DNA of 64,000 bases, from the NCBI GenBank assembly GCA_037349315.1, contig JBAIAC010000004.1, positions 33,235,001 to 33,299,000 on the forward strand, read 5' to 3'. This document shows positions 23,001 to 33,529 of this stretch, in pieces. Position 1 is the first letter of the stretch; each line of letters starts with the position of its first letter. The notes below the pieces were generated by a model, which ran no database searches, was not told the DNA's origin, and saw nothing but the letters and a program-made list of their open reading frames with translations. The DNA comes from Chelydra serpentina (lineage: Eukaryota; Chordata; Testudines; Chelydridae). The translations under genes and the position numbers were made by a program.

Positions 23001-26000
23001 CATACCTGAAGAAACCCTTCTTGTTACTCCTAACATCTCCAGCTAGCTGCAACTCCAAGTGTGATTTGGCCTTTCTAATTTCACTCCTGCATGCCTGAAC
23101 AATATTTTTATACTCCTCCCTGGTCATTTGTCCAATCTTCCACTTCTTGTAAGCTGCTTTTTTGTGTTTAAGCCGAGCAAGGATTTCACTGTTAAGCCAA
23201 GCTGGTCGCCTGCCATATTTACTTTTCTTTCTACACATCGGGATGGTTTGTTCCTGCAACCTCAATAAGGATTCTTTAAAATACAGCCAGCTTTCCTCGA
23301 CTCCTTTCCCCCTCATGTTATTCTCCTAGGGACCTTGCCGAACAGTTCCCTGAGGGAGTCAAAGTCTGCTTTTCTGAAGTCCAGGGTCTCTGTTCTACTG
23401 CTCTCCTTTCTTCCTTGTGTCAGGATCCTGAACTCTACCATCTCATGGTCACTGCCTCCCAGGTTCCCATCCACTATTGCTTCCTCTACTATTTCTTCCC
23501 TGTTTGTGAGCAGCAGGTTAAGAAGAGCTTTTCCCCTAGTTGGTTCCTCCAGCACTTGCACCAGAAAATTGTCCCCTACACTTTCCAAAAACTTCCTGGA
23601 TTGTCTGTGCACCGCTGTATTGCTCTCCCAGCAGATATCGGGGTGATTAAAGTCACCCATGAGAACCAGGGCCTGTGATCTAGTAACTTCTGTTAGTTGC
23701 TGGAAGAAAGCCTCGTCCACCTCATCCCCCTGGTCTGGTGGTCAACTTCTAGGTAGAACATATGATCTCTGAGGCAAGAAACTGTTGTCTTGCACATCTA
23801 CAAAGCCCACTTTTGGACAAAATATAAGTAATTGCATACAAAAAACCTAGTATGTTAAAATTATTGTTTAGGTTGCACAGTAAATCACTCCAAAGTTAGG
23901 AAATTGTTAGATGTATAGTTGCACAAGTAACCTTAATTTTGCCCTCTTGTGCGTCCATCCTGTGCACTGACTGAGGCAGAGGTCCTGTGAAAAAAATAGT
24001 ATGTAATCATGTAATTAAAGATTGTATCAGAATACACATACACAAGGGGATTGAATTAAGGTTGAAGAGGCAACTGTAGGTCAGGCATTTCCTAACTTTC
24101 GAGTGCTTGACTTTGCAACCTAAATAACATTTTTTTGACAAAAAGGAACAGGAGTACTTGTGGCACCTTAGAGACTAACAAATTTATTTGAGCATAAGCT
24201 TTTGTGGGCTACAGCCCACTTCATCGGATGCATAGAATGGAACATATAGTAAGAAGATATTTATACATACAGAGAACATGAAAAAGATGGAAGTACCCAT
24301 AGATACCATTAATTTAGGTTTGAACAGAGACTAGGAGTGGCTCGGTCATTACACTAATTGAATCTATTTCCCCTAGTTAAGTATCCTCAAACCTTTGTGT
24401 CAACTGTCCGAAATGGGCCATCTTGATTATCACTTCAAAAGTTTTTTTCCCCTCCTGATAATAGTTTCTCTAATTAATTAGCCTCTTACAGTTGGTATGG
24501 GTACTTCCACCTTTTCATGTTCTCTGTATGTATAAATATCTTCTTACTATATGTTCCATTCTATGCTTCCGATGAAGTGGGCTGTAGCCCACGAAAGCTC
24601 ATGCTCAAATAAATGTGTTAGTCTCTACGGTGCCACAAGTACTCCTCTTCTTTTTTGCTGATACAGACTAACACGGCTGCTACTCTGAAACCTGTCATTC
24701 TTGTGACAGTTTTTTTTTGTATGTAATTTCTTTAAAAGTTCTTTAAACAATTTTTAAACAAAAAAGAGGGAGTTGTGGGGGTTCCTGACCCAAGGGGTGC
24801 CGGGGAAAATGAGCTGTTGGGTCCACGTGCTGGGTCCAGGAGGGTTTACAGAGGGGACCCCAGTCTGACTCTCTCTTCCCCAGCACTCACTGGGAAGTGG
24901 AGAATCCTGTCCCATGTGACGCCCTTGCAGGGGGCATAGGCTACTGGGGTCATGTGCCAGATCAGGGGGGTGAGCCCAGCTTTCTTTTCCCCAAACTACA
25001 GCTGCTCTGGCACCTTCCTAGCATCTCCATTACAGTGTGTGCTGTTGTTGCCGTAGCAGCCCAGCCTTAGAATGTTCATGTTTAGTTATTATTTTGGCAC
25101 GTTGTCAAAAGTTTCCTGAGCAAGAGAGAGAGAAAGGAAATCGTGATTTCACTAGTATCTCGGCAAAAAGCTGTATGGAATTTCATGAGAGAAAGGAAAG
25201 ACTTCTCTAGCCTCAGGACTTTCCCACTGACAATATCAAAGACCTGTGAACAATGGAGATATGAGAGCTTCTCAAAGAATGGTCCCAAGAATCTTTTACT
25301 ACGGAAAGCATTAGGCAATGTAAATATAGGTGTCATTTCCAGCCTATAATAATAAAGATGACGGACAGCAATAGAGACTGGATATTGAAATCCTGTATCC
25401 ACTGAGTTGGTGTAGGATGCAATAATGCAAATTTCCCCATATTGCCCACTAATATACCTCAACACTGGTATATCTCCATATCCACTCACTCGTGTCTGCT
25501 GACTAGGATGACATTTCAAGATATGATTTTTGCTAAGTGAACATTAGTCTACTAGGGTCTGAAACAAGACCACCAATTCAATTCAGAGAAATAATTAAAT
25601 TGATGATTTGGTGGCATATGTCTGGTACTCCCAGTGACTAACTGGGGCCAGGTTTGAATTGGAGACCTACGAGCAAAAGGTGCTATATTTTATCAACAAT
25701 CCTGCACACTATCCAGAAATTGAGAGAAGCGTAATTAATATCTGCTTCCTCAAACACAAATTTGAACATGCTATCATGTATAAAAAGCTCTTACTGTAAC
25801 GAGGTCATCCCCTTTAACCATTCTTCCTTGGTAAAAAATCCCATGCTTTCGGCCTCTAATTTCCAGGCCAAAACTAACATAATAATCTGAGGGAAAAAAG
25901 AAAGGAAAATGTCAGTATACAAAGAAAACAATAATTACAACTATAACGTATAAAAGGATATCTAGATGTTTATGAAGAACATTTAAAACATTCAAATAAT

Positions 26001-29000
26001 TAAATGATTGTGCTACAGACTTAAAGGATTCCAAAATGTGAAGTGTAGCTAAATTAGTTGAATTCTGTGTGACAATCTTTCCCTAATCCTACATTTCAGA
26101 AAATAAAGTATATCTATTGTTTTAAAAATAAACTTAGTTGACACACCTTAAAAAAAACAAAACAGACCTCCCCAATTGTAACCCTGAGAATACAGGAAAA
26201 AGCCCCCATAATTAAGAAGCCACAACACTTTGCCCTTTTACTTATAGAAGTTTAAATTTAGTCTTATGCAAAAAAGTTTATCAATTTATTTACTTAGATT
26301 TCCATTAATATTCAGCAGTAAAACATACGTTTTCAGGTTCAACACCAATGTCTTCACAGAACTTTTCCATTCCCTCTGGCCCTACAACTTCATCAGGACC
26401 TTCAAAACCAAAAAAGAAATGAGTCTAAGTTACATATAACATTCAAATTACAATCATTGCTAATTTTGGTTACATGCATAAAAACAAGAGATATTAAATA
26501 AAAGATTAAATGTAAGAACTGACACAGAATTACAGCATTACTTGTATCAATAGCCTTTGTGATAGAAAACAACCCTATCTGTAACACAGGGGAAGATGAA
26601 AAGTAAAGGGTACCAATTATCACTTACAAAGTATCCTCAAAGGCTATTTGATAACTCAGCCATCTTCAACATGCTTTGACATAGTCAACAAAGCCCTACA
26701 ACAGCTATTTTGTCAAGGAAAGCATTCACTGAGGCCAAGTAGCTATTGTTTTTATTATTATTATTATTAAGTACTGCTGACATTATGGTTTAAGCCTACA
26801 TTTTCAGGGGAGGAATCAAATTATATGAAATTAGTTATTTACCAATTAATAATTGTCCATAGCCTCAGTTTAGCTGATAATTTAGCATTTTGGATATATT
26901 TTTATAATAAATAATAATTGTGTGATAACATTAAATGTATTACACAGCATCTAAGGATGAGCTTGCTGGGATTGTTATGCTTGGTTTTATGCTATATGCT
27001 GCCCCTTTGTATAATAAGGCCTCTGACAAGCAGCAAACTTGGCATCATATTAAAAAAACAACACATACAGACATATTCTGGGGTTTATCCATTACATTGT
27101 TGCTATGAACCTCTCCCTAGTACTTCAGATATTTCTGCTGAGTTTGTTCCAACAATTACTCCAACTGGGCTAATATTAACAAAGCTGGATGAACACATGT
27201 TGTTACATACCATTTTGCTAGGTCCTGGATAATTACTTAGGTATCTGCTAAAACATCATGTCACCAAACTACAAAAGGGTGCATGTTACGTTTTTGGGAC
27301 AACTATGGTAATTTTGTAAATTACTACTTTTTGGGGTACATGGATAGCGTTGGAGGGGATGAGAGAGACCTATAATTTTCCATGCATTATAGCCATCTTA
27401 AATAAGCAGTATCATGGCTATGATCCTGAATCAGAACTCATTTTAAAAATTTGGTAATTCTGCTGGTTAATGGAATGAGAGCCATAGTCAATTCTCAATA
27501 TTGAAAGTTACTTCCTTTTCAGGTAATGTGTGCTTTTGGCAGACAGGAAAGTGAATCTGGTTTGCAGAGTACAACCACTGGTTCATAGATCTAGTCAAGG
27601 TAGCACACTGTTGGTCTTCTTGAGCAGAAGCAATCACATGAAATATATTTAATAGTTGAGCATTCAGTCCTGAAACTGTTACAAATATGAGGCACTTTCC
27701 TTTACAATTAACGGCCCCATTGAATTCAATGGAAGTACTTGAATGTGTTTGCAGGATCAGACACTTAGCACTTTGAAAATAACACTACTTATGAAACCCA
27801 TTTAATGGGTTGCAACTTCATTGTGGTTACAGTTTTTTCCTCTCTGTATAATGTATTTAAAAAAAAGATTAAATGTTTAGATTAGAAGAGAAATCATTTA
27901 ATTGTATCCTTAAAACATTTAGTCCAATGGCTAATATGCAATGATAAATATATTTTTTTAAATATAGAAAATAAATTCATAGTTTGAGACTCTGTCTATA
28001 AAATAAAACTGCAAATTGTATATCAATTTAGTTTTCATAAAAGCACTATGAATTTAGTGACCAAAAGTCCTTGAGACTGAAATCCTCTACTTTGCCACAT
28101 CTTTCCAGTGGAAGAGCTCAGGCTAATATGCCTCAAATGTCGTTGGGAGAGGTCACCATTAGGGGTGAGAAGGTAGTTCACTTCTAAGCTTCTCAGCTGA
28201 GACTATCAAAAAAGCATCAATTGGTGTCAGTTGTGATATTGATACTCGATCCAATTCCTAATGGACAAAACCAACTCATTAAACATTTGCTAGCGAACAG
28301 TAATGACTTAATCATAAACTATTTGGGATGAATTTTAATCAGTAATCTAGAGAAGAAGGGCTCTGTAAACATTAGCAATTTCCTAAGGCCCAATTTCTAA
28401 TTGTTTAGTAGTAAATAAGAAGCAAAAAGTGCTTAACAAATTACACAAAACACACTGAGTTTTTGTTAAACTGAGTGATCAGCTGCACCGCAGGCTTAAT
28501 GTATAAAAAAAGGGAACTTTCTTTAACATTTAAAACAAACCTTTTCTGTTTGAGATATTTATGTTTGTGGGGTTTGTTGTCATAAATTAAAGCAAAAATT
28601 TAGGGTACAGTATTATGAACTAATTTACAGTGCTAGTGAATGACCCTCCCCATTATGTTTTAAATAACAACATTTTGTCATGCAAAAGATAATCAGATGT
28701 TATTTCACTGTCTGGAGAATCTTTTCACACCCTGATTTACTGTGTTTTGTTTTCCCCAAATCAATAGGAAGGGCACTTGTATGGCTTCTGGATAAGCACT
28801 GTGTACAATGCAACACAGTTGTATTATTTTAAATAAGGCCACAGAAAGTAATAAACCTTAGGAGTGCTGATCAAGTAGAAGAGGAAGAGGAGGAGACGGG
28901 AAAGAGAGGTGGATTCGAAAGAAATTAGAGGGATACTTTTTAGCTGGAAACACAATTGTACAAGAAACACCAATTCATTTGTCTTATGGCCTATTTATTC

Positions 29001-31648
29001 AGAAAAACATTAATGTGAAAAAACAAGTCTTAATTTTATTGAATTTATTATTAGCTTATTAATTTCAAACAAACCCATATGATTTTAAACATGTCTGTAG
29101 TTACTTCCATACCTGCATATTCATAAAACCAAGCCAGGCACTTCTTGCTTGAAAAATGTTCCTCTCCACTTATCACTTTACCAGAGGCTTGTGATCTGCA
29201 ATAGCTTATAAAAATACACATACAAAGATGCCTAAAATGTTACATACACTGTTCCTCATTTTTTAGAAATTATTATTTTCTATTAAGTTCCAAATACTTC
29301 ATTACTAGTCAGAACTAAATAAAAAAATGTCTTCATGAACAATCAGCATATATGGAATTTGCTTTAGTGGCAGCAGTTTCATACAGTACTTCACGTAAAT
29401 TCTATCCATTAATACGAGTTGTAGACAGTTCTCTCACACTGCCAAATTTATCACAAATATTCCTTGTTTGATATTTAAAAATACTACTAGTTTGCAAGAG
29501 CACAAAAGGATGTGGTCTGTCAAAATATCAATGCAACAGCAATAGCTCTTATGTGATCAGTCAAATATTTAAACCTGGATGCCTAGTTAGGCTTCTAAAT
29601 CCATAATTAAATATCCTAATGTAAGTGGCCTGATTTTTCAGAAGTATTGAGCACCCACAAATCCCACATAAGGGGAACTACCAAGTTTAGCACCTTTGAG
29701 AGTAACGCTATTTTTATTTACATATATAAATTTGAAAAATGTTGTTCTCTTTTTCTAATGTAAGCCTCTGTTTATATCATCACATATCCTATAAATGGGC
29801 ATGCACAGAGTATCTGGATGAGAGAAAATAATAACAATAAACAATCCATGGTAAATCCATTAATTTACACACACAATATGTAGACAGTAAAGATTAGGTT
29901 CTGCCCTTGCATATGTGCACTAAACCCCAATGACTTCATTGTGATGTGCAAATGTGTATGAGGTAAAATCTGTACACTCCATCATTCTACATAGATTACA
30001 CTTTATAACCTACATTTCTTTCAGTTAAAAGTGGTCACATCATCTTGAACAAACTATAACACCTTTAGAAAAAGTATCCTTTTAAACTTAGATGACATCC
30101 TTTTAGATTATTAGTTTATGTAAAAAGGAGGTAAAAACTGATGGTAAAAGAGGATTTAGAATTATGCAATTCCTTCATGGCTACTTTAAAATGAGACGTG
30201 TCAAACAAGAAAAGAAGGTTCCAATGCTGTGAGGTGTGAGCACATTTATCATCTCATAACGCACTTCAAAATTCACTGGGAGTTCAGAACATTCAGCACT
30301 TTGTAAAATCAGGCCTTAAATGACAAGCTGCAGTTAATGCTGGGCTGGAGAAAAGCATCTATCAATTTGAGATTAAAAATGTAAATAATTAGGAAGAAAC
30401 AAAGCCATGTAGTGAGTTTTGGTTAATTTTTTCCAGTTTAATATATTTAACTTTTTTAAAACACTGGCCCTGATACAGAACATTAGAGCATTCCACTGCT
30501 AACCTTTTGCCATGGTGAAAACTGACTACTCCATTCACATTCTTTGTTTTCTGTCTTTTAGCAAATTGCTAAACCATGACAACCCCTTACTTTTCACCCC
30601 ATAACTATTAATTTTCCTTATTAGTCTCTTGTGAGAAACTTTTCAAAGGTTTCTCGAAAGTCCTGATAACTTCAGTTAGTTAGCTCTCTTCCACTCACTA
30701 TTTTACTGACACGCTCAAATAATTCTAACAGATTAGAGAGGCACAATTTCCCTTTACAGAAACTATATTGGTTAGTTCCTATCATATTTTGTTCAGATGG
30801 GTGTTTTATAAAGTTTAATTATTGCTCGAATCTGTTTATCTGGTACTGAAGCACAAGTGGCCTTTGAAAAGGGACAACTTTATATACTCAGCAGATCTCT
30901 GGTATATTCATTCATTTTAATGAGATGCTTCTCACTTGTTTTGGGTATTCTAGGCTTCCTTGTTTTGTTGTAAATCCTGCTGCCCTACTCCCATTCTGCT
31001 ACACATACTGTGACCGAACCCGGAGATCATGGGTACTATGAAACCCAGCCTCCCAGATCTACAGAACAGCAGGAGTGATGCAGTGGGTTTGAACAAGGAG
31101 ACAGATATTTGGAGCAACCCAACCTCTATAGTAAATGGCACAGTTATGCAAAATGCAACAGGAAAGAGAGACAGGGTTGTAAGCTAGTCCCCTCAAGCTT
31201 GTTGAACAAGCCAAACATGGAGGCCATGCCACAAAATGCAAGACGCGCCTGTGACCCCATTATGTTACGTCAAGCTGCAACTGCACTATATGCTGCACTG
31301 AATGGCTGTGCTGCCCTGCTGCGATACAACACCCCATATTAGAGCAACGGGCCCGCTTGTGTCACGACACCATGGGATGTCGCGACGTGAGGCCACGTGT
31401 CGCCAGGCCACAACACAACGCTGCAGATCCACTCTGAGCTGCGACAGCAGGTCTCGGTGTCACCCGCCCTGGGGCACCAACACGTGCCCAGCGCTGACAC
31501 CCCGCTGCCCAGCAACGCTGCATCCTAGCGACGCCGCAGCAGGGACCACGGGGGCGGGGATACGGTACCTGCCCAGTTTACATTTCTTGAGGCCGGCCTC
31601 ATCCGCTACCGCCGCCGCCGCGGATTTTCTCTTCTTCTTCACCGGCAT
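14030..31648 (-). CDS. DCUN1D5: DCUN1D5, DCN1-like protein 5 (complete, 8 coding exons)
   Basis: Encodes a scaffold-type co-E3 that binds cullins and the NEDD8 E2 and promotes cullin neddylation. The eight exons below splice with GT-AG introns and compatible phases into 235 codons plus a TAG stop; the human protein is about 237 residues. The N-terminus has a basic stretch (KKKRK, residues 4-8) consistent with a nuclear signal. Residues from about 45 on form the PONY/DCUN1 domain, with recognisable blocks such as [48 protein letters not shown] and [13 protein letters not shown]. There is no UBA domain, as in DCUN1D4 and DCUN1D5. The start ATG has an A at -3 and lies in a CpG island. The gene runs opposite to DYNC2H1, as in human. 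I see no lesion in any exon. Identification is from recalled family sequence; splice sites are read directly. Confidence 0.97.
14640..14765. repeat. Short palindromic repeat in DCUN1D5 intron 7
   Basis: GATCAGATCCTCAGCTCCTG…CACAGCTC…GAGCTACACCAATTAA…GCTGATGATCTGGCC has mirrored halves. It is a common sauropsid nonautonomous repeat. Confidence 0.5.
14908..15010 (-). CDS. DCUN1D5: DCUN1D5 coding exon 7
   Basis: 103 bp. Acceptor TTCTTAG|CAA, donor GCAT|GTAAGT. It encodes [20 protein letters not shown] followed by [14 protein letters not shown], the segment that contacts the cullin WHB domain in the family. Confidence 0.97.
15762..15866 (-). CDS. DCUN1D5: DCUN1D5 coding exon 6
   Basis: 105 bp, phase 0 at both ends. 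Acceptor TTTTAG|GAT, donor GGAG|GTATGT. It encodes [20 protein letters not shown] followed by [15 protein letters not shown], the core of the cullin-binding lobe. Confidence 0.97.
15950..16058 (-). CDS. DCUN1D5: DCUN1D5 coding exon 5
   Basis: 109 bp. Acceptor TTTAAG|GTG, donor CAAGG|GTAAGT. It encodes [18 protein letters not shown] and then the very conserved helix [19 protein letters not shown]. It is separated from exon 4 by a 9.7-kb intron full of repeats. Confidence 0.97.
16059..17296. other. DCUN1D5 intron 4, first part: no feature recognised
   Basis: Intronic sequence with a 15-base poly(A) run near 16,724. No repeat terminus or exon I can support. Confidence 0.4.
17390..18155. mobile_element. 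hAT-like nonautonomous element carrying a hairpin minisatellite
   Basis: Terminal inverted repeats TAGGCTGACCATA / TATGGTCAGCCTA are flanked by an exact 8-bp duplication CTAACAGA (17,382-17,389 and 18,156-18,163), diagnostic of hAT insertion. Subterminal sequence repeats GTCCCGTTTT-type words. The centre is an array of 59-bp units. It encodes no transposase. The uninterrupted sister arm of the host palindrome shows the single-copy target, so the insertion is proven internally. Confidence 0.85.
17538..18098. repeat. 59-bp tandem array of hairpin units (about 9.5 copies)
   Basis: TTGTTGCGGCT recurs ten times at 59-base steps from 17,541 to 18,070. Inner copies are almost identical; the first and last are diverged. 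Each unit contains GCTGCCCCTCGTCTCCCC and, after a 15-base loop, its perfect reverse complement, an 18-bp stem. Because 59 is not a multiple of three, long repetitive open frames arise on the minus strand in two frames; they are not genes. Confidence 0.9.
18394..19110. other. DCUN1D5 intron 4: no feature recognised
   Basis: Intronic sequence between a palindromic element and a CR1 tail. Nothing I can support. Confidence 0.35.
19110..19397 (+). repeat. CR1 LINE 3' end
   Basis: Reads the last CR1 ORF2 codons (…[20 protein letters not shown]…) and the canonical tail GGTCGGACTAGATGACCTCC, then the end repeat ATTTTATGATTCTATG. Strongly 5'-truncated; opposite in orientation to the two larger CR1 copies to its right. 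Confidence 0.85.
19620..20990 (-). repeat. CR1 LINE, RT-to-3' end, degenerate
   Basis: The left edge is the inverted tail (CATAAGAACATAAGAATCAT … GGGTCAGACC), followed on the minus strand by recognisable but frame-broken reverse transcriptase sequence as far as the VPIFK-like region near 20,900. It is an older copy than the neighbour at 21,226. Confidence 0.8.
21226..23745 (-). mobile_element. CR1 LINE with readable endonuclease and reverse transcriptase, 5'-truncated
   Basis: The 3' end at the left edge has the CATAGAATCATAGAATCTCA end repeat. Reading right to left: an APE endonuclease C-terminus (23,720-23,313) with [10 protein letters not shown] and [10 protein letters not shown] motifs; a linker domain (23,316-22,672); and RT (22,668-21,925) with [34 protein letters not shown] and the catalytic FADD. 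There is one frameshift near 23,315, a TGA replacing an expected Trp codon at about 22,670, and stops after 21,925. The 5' part of the endonuclease and ORF1 are missing. It is not competent, but young relative to most copies here. Confidence 0.9.
23746..24127. other. DCUN1D5 intron 4: no feature recognised
   Basis: AT-rich intronic sequence between CR1 and a palindromic element. Confidence 0.35.
24141..24695 (+). mobile_element. Palindromic retroposon-like element, full length, 13-bp TSD
   Basis: Two inverted arms of about 160 bp (24,141-24,299 and 24,498-24,656) share blocks such as ACAGGAGTACTTGTGGCACC and CAGCCCACTTCATCGGATGC. They are separated by a 200-bp spacer and followed by a unique end (ACACGGCTGCTACTCTGAAA). 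Flanks CATTTTTTTGACA (24,128-24,140) and CATTCTTGTGACA (24,696-24,708) match at 11 of 13 positions. No coding capacity. Confidence 0.65.
24709..25790. other. DCUN1D5 intron 4, last part: no feature recognised
   Basis: Includes a 145-codon open frame (25,519-25,082, minus) that lacks an early ATG and resembles no family I know. No repeat terminus is recognised. Confidence 0.35.
25795..25886 (-). CDS. DCUN1D5: DCUN1D5 coding exon 4
   Basis: 92 bp. The acceptor is CCCTCAG|ATT with a good pyrimidine tract; the donor is TTACA|GTAAGA. It encodes [18 protein letters not shown] and the following [12 protein letters not shown], and ends with two bases of a glutamine codon. Confidence 0.96.
26329..26399 (-). 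CDS. DCUN1D5: DCUN1D5 coding exon 3
   Basis: 71 bp. Acceptor TTGAAG|GT, donor AAAC|GTATGT, ends in phase 0. It encodes [19 protein letters not shown] and the following VEPEN, an EF-hand-like segment of the DCUN1 fold that is nearly identical to mammals. Confidence 0.96.
26400..29112. other. DCUN1D5 intron 2: no gene
   Basis: AT-rich intron with an ATT microsatellite (about 26,748-26,768) and, near 27,710-27,780, a diverged copy of the short palindromic repeat type (CCCATTGAATTCAATGGAAG). Nothing else supported. Confidence 0.5.
29113..29204 (-). CDS. DCUN1D5: DCUN1D5 coding exon 2
   Basis: 92 bp. The acceptor is TATAAG|C (weak pyrimidine tract) and the donor is GCAG|GTATGG. It completes a split serine codon and encodes the start of the PONY domain, including [19 protein letters not shown]. 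Confidence 0.95.
29205..30470. other. DCUN1D5 intron 1, distal part
   Basis: Contains old repeat words at about 29,580-29,720 (GTGGCCTGATTTTTCAGAAG … GAGCACCCACAAATCCCAC) and about 30,240-30,325. No exon or RNA gene is seen. Confidence 0.45.
30480..30855 (-). repeat. CR1 reverse-transcriptase fragment, very degenerate
   Basis: Shares the order of words with 20,500-20,860: AAAACTGAC, TTTTAGC…, TTCTAACAGATTAGAGAGGC, AATTTCCCTTTACA and ATATTTTGTTC. It is an old minus-strand CR1 piece. Confidence 0.55.
30856..31549. other. DCUN1D5 intron 1, promoter-proximal part
   Basis: CpG content rises from about 31,230. No additional coding exon is seen. Open frames near 31,300 are by-products of composition. 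Confidence 0.35.
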
Positions 31649-32130
31649 CTTCCTGCCTCGGGGAGCGGGAGGGGCGGCCCCGCTGCAGGCAGCCGGGGCC
31701 CTCAGGCGCGTCCCCCCAGGGCACAGCCCCAGGCGCCTCCTGGGGACGAAGAGAGGAGCCCCGTGTTCCCCTCCCCGCACACGCCGCCCGGGCCTCGCTG
31801 GCGGCTGCTTCTGCCCCGGCAGGGAAAGTGCGTGTCCCGCTACGGGCGGGTAAGGAGGGACCCGGCGGCGCAACCCGGACACAGAGAGCAGGACGGGAGC
31901 AGGAAGTGACAGAATCGCGGAGGGGGGGCGGGACTAACAGCGAGGGGCGGGTCCAATGCTGGTGCATGACACGCCCACCCCCGCGTGCGCACACACGCCC
32001 CTTAGCGCCCCACGCGGGGCGGGGCCGAGCGCAGCGAGCTGGGCTGCGGGCGCTGTGTCCGCGCGCCCGAAGCTGCACAGCGGAGCTGTCCGGGCCGCCT
32101 TCCCCCGGTGCCCTGCCCCGCACGCCGGAC
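31550..32130. promoter_or_regulatory. DCUN1D5: CpG-island promoter of DCUN1D5
   Basis: Very GC- and CpG-rich sequence around and upstream (to the right) of the DCUN1D5 start codon, in contrast to AT-rich flanks. It has no TATA box. An ETS-type CAGGAAGTGA motif lies near 31,897-31,908. The exact transcription start cannot be read from sequence. Open frames here are by-products of GC richness. Confidence 0.7.
31569..31648 (-). CDS. DCUN1D5: DCUN1D5 coding exon 1
   Basis: It runs from the start ATG (31,646-31,648) to the donor AG|GTACCG. It encodes 26 residues plus two bases: a basic nuclear-type N-terminus (MPVKKKRKS) followed by an alanine-rich linker. It lies inside a CpG island. The alanine run differs slightly in length from human. 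Confidence 0.95.
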
Positions 32131-32956
32131 CCGCGAGAAAGCCCCTGTCTCTGGCCAGTCCATGATGAGTGTTTGTGCCTCGTTCACCCTCCCGGCCAGC
32201 AGCGGTCGCCAGTTACATGCATGGATCCCTCCTCCTCCTCCCCTTAAAACACACACATCAAGCCCTCTGGTCACCCGCCCCCAACAGCAGGTCCCTGCCC
32301 GCAACCCTGAACTGCTTCCCTTTCCCAGGTAGCTTCCCCTCCAGGATCTACCATTCTGCCCTGATACCCAGCAGCGATCCTCCCGGAGAGCTCATCGCCC
32401 GGGAGAGCTCCTCAGTCAGCTTCCCTGGCTGGACAACTTCCCCACCCTCAGGACATCGCCCCCACCCTGGACTGTATGTGTGAGACACCAGACTAGTCAC
32501 AGTCTCCGCCTGTATCTACCACCAGCAGCCTGCTGACTCCTTGATGGATAGCGCTGTCAATGGAGCAGTCTCCTGGTGCTTTTGACAGGCTGGAGGTGGC
32601 AGTGCAAGAGGGGTGGGCATATAGGCGACATATGATGTTGAAGGGGCACAGTAGAATGTAACAGTAAATAGTGGAGTTACATTGTGAGTGGGGGGGGGTC
32701 AAGAAATAAAGTTGTTCAGTTTCACACCAACACTCATGTATGTCACAGCCTTATAATAGACGGTCAAAAGTAAACTAAACTTTTCACAAAAGCAGAGCAA
32801 AGGAAGTTCCTGAATCCTTCAGCCTGGATGGGAGTTGGATAAAGACAGGATAAAATGTGTCCAAACTTTTCTGGAAGCCTATAGAGTTACTGAGAAACTG
32901 GAAAGGGTGAAATCCTTCACATTGCTACATGTGACAGCCCTACAGGCACCGGGGGC
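32131..32956. other. Spacer between the divergent promoters: nothing recognised
   Basis: GC-moderate then ordinary intergenic sequence. No exon or repeat terminus supported. Confidence 0.35.
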
Positions 32957-32964
32957 TACTAGTG

Positions 32965-33183
32965 CAGTGGTTTTCAACCTTTTTTTATTTGCAGACCCCT
33001 AAAAATTTTTGAATGGAAGTGTGGACCCCTTTGGAGATCTTAGCCATCGTCTGCAGACCCTCAGGGGTCTGCGGACCACAGGTTGAAAACCACTTTTCTG
33101 TGGTAACGACAGCCTTTTGTGGCCCTCTTAGACCTACTCTCTGGATCTCCAGGAGTCCACAGACCACAGGTTGAAAACCACTG
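32965..33183. mobile_element. hAT-like MITE with degenerate 8-bp TSD
   Basis: Ends CAGTGGTTTTCAACC / GGTTGAAAACCACTG are inverted. Flanks TACTAGTG (32,957-32,964) and TGCTAGCG (33,184-33,191) agree at 6 of 8. The phrase ACCACAGGTTGAAAACCACT also occurs internally near 33,074, suggesting a partial duplication or a second nested copy. Confidence 0.65.
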
Positions 33184-33222
33184 TGCTAGCGGTAAGATTA
33201 AGGGAACAGGAAACCGCTAGAC

Positions 33223-33399
33223 CAGTGGTTCTAAACCCAGTCAGCACACAGCTGCGGCCCATGTGACATTCTCAGGCCCATACAAGTAGTATATATATTG
33301 GGTTGCCACATAACATATAGAGAGCTGCATATGTGGCCTACATAACACATAGCGAGCTGCATATGCAGCCCACAATGGTAAATAGGTTAAGAACCACTG
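33223..33399. mobile_element. hAT-like MITE with exact 8-bp TSD
   Basis: Ends CAGTGGTTCTAAACC / GGTTAAGAACCACTG. Target duplication CGCTAGAC at 33,215-33,222 and 33,400-33,407. The interior has two copies of AGAGCTGCATATG/AGCGAGCTGCATATG. A truncated, inverted relative is at 55,385-55,494. Confidence 0.85.
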
Positions 33400-33529
33400 C
33401 GCTAGACAAAGTCTCGCAAAAATTTCAAGAATACTATGATACATCCAAGAATGTCACATAGGAAAGTAACATTTTCTTTACAAGAAACTAGTTTCTGGGT
33501 CAGATTGTACAGTATTATTTATGTATTTA

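Noticed and set aside
25082..25519. 145-codon open frame on the minus strand in DCUN1D5 intron 4
   Set aside because: No ATG near its start, no splice context and no family I recognise. Its length is within chance for AT-moderate DNA.
31302..32304. Many overlapping open frames on both strands around the DCUN1D5 promoter
   Set aside because: GC-rich CpG-island sequence lacks stop codons. Only the 26-codon exon 1 has homology support.
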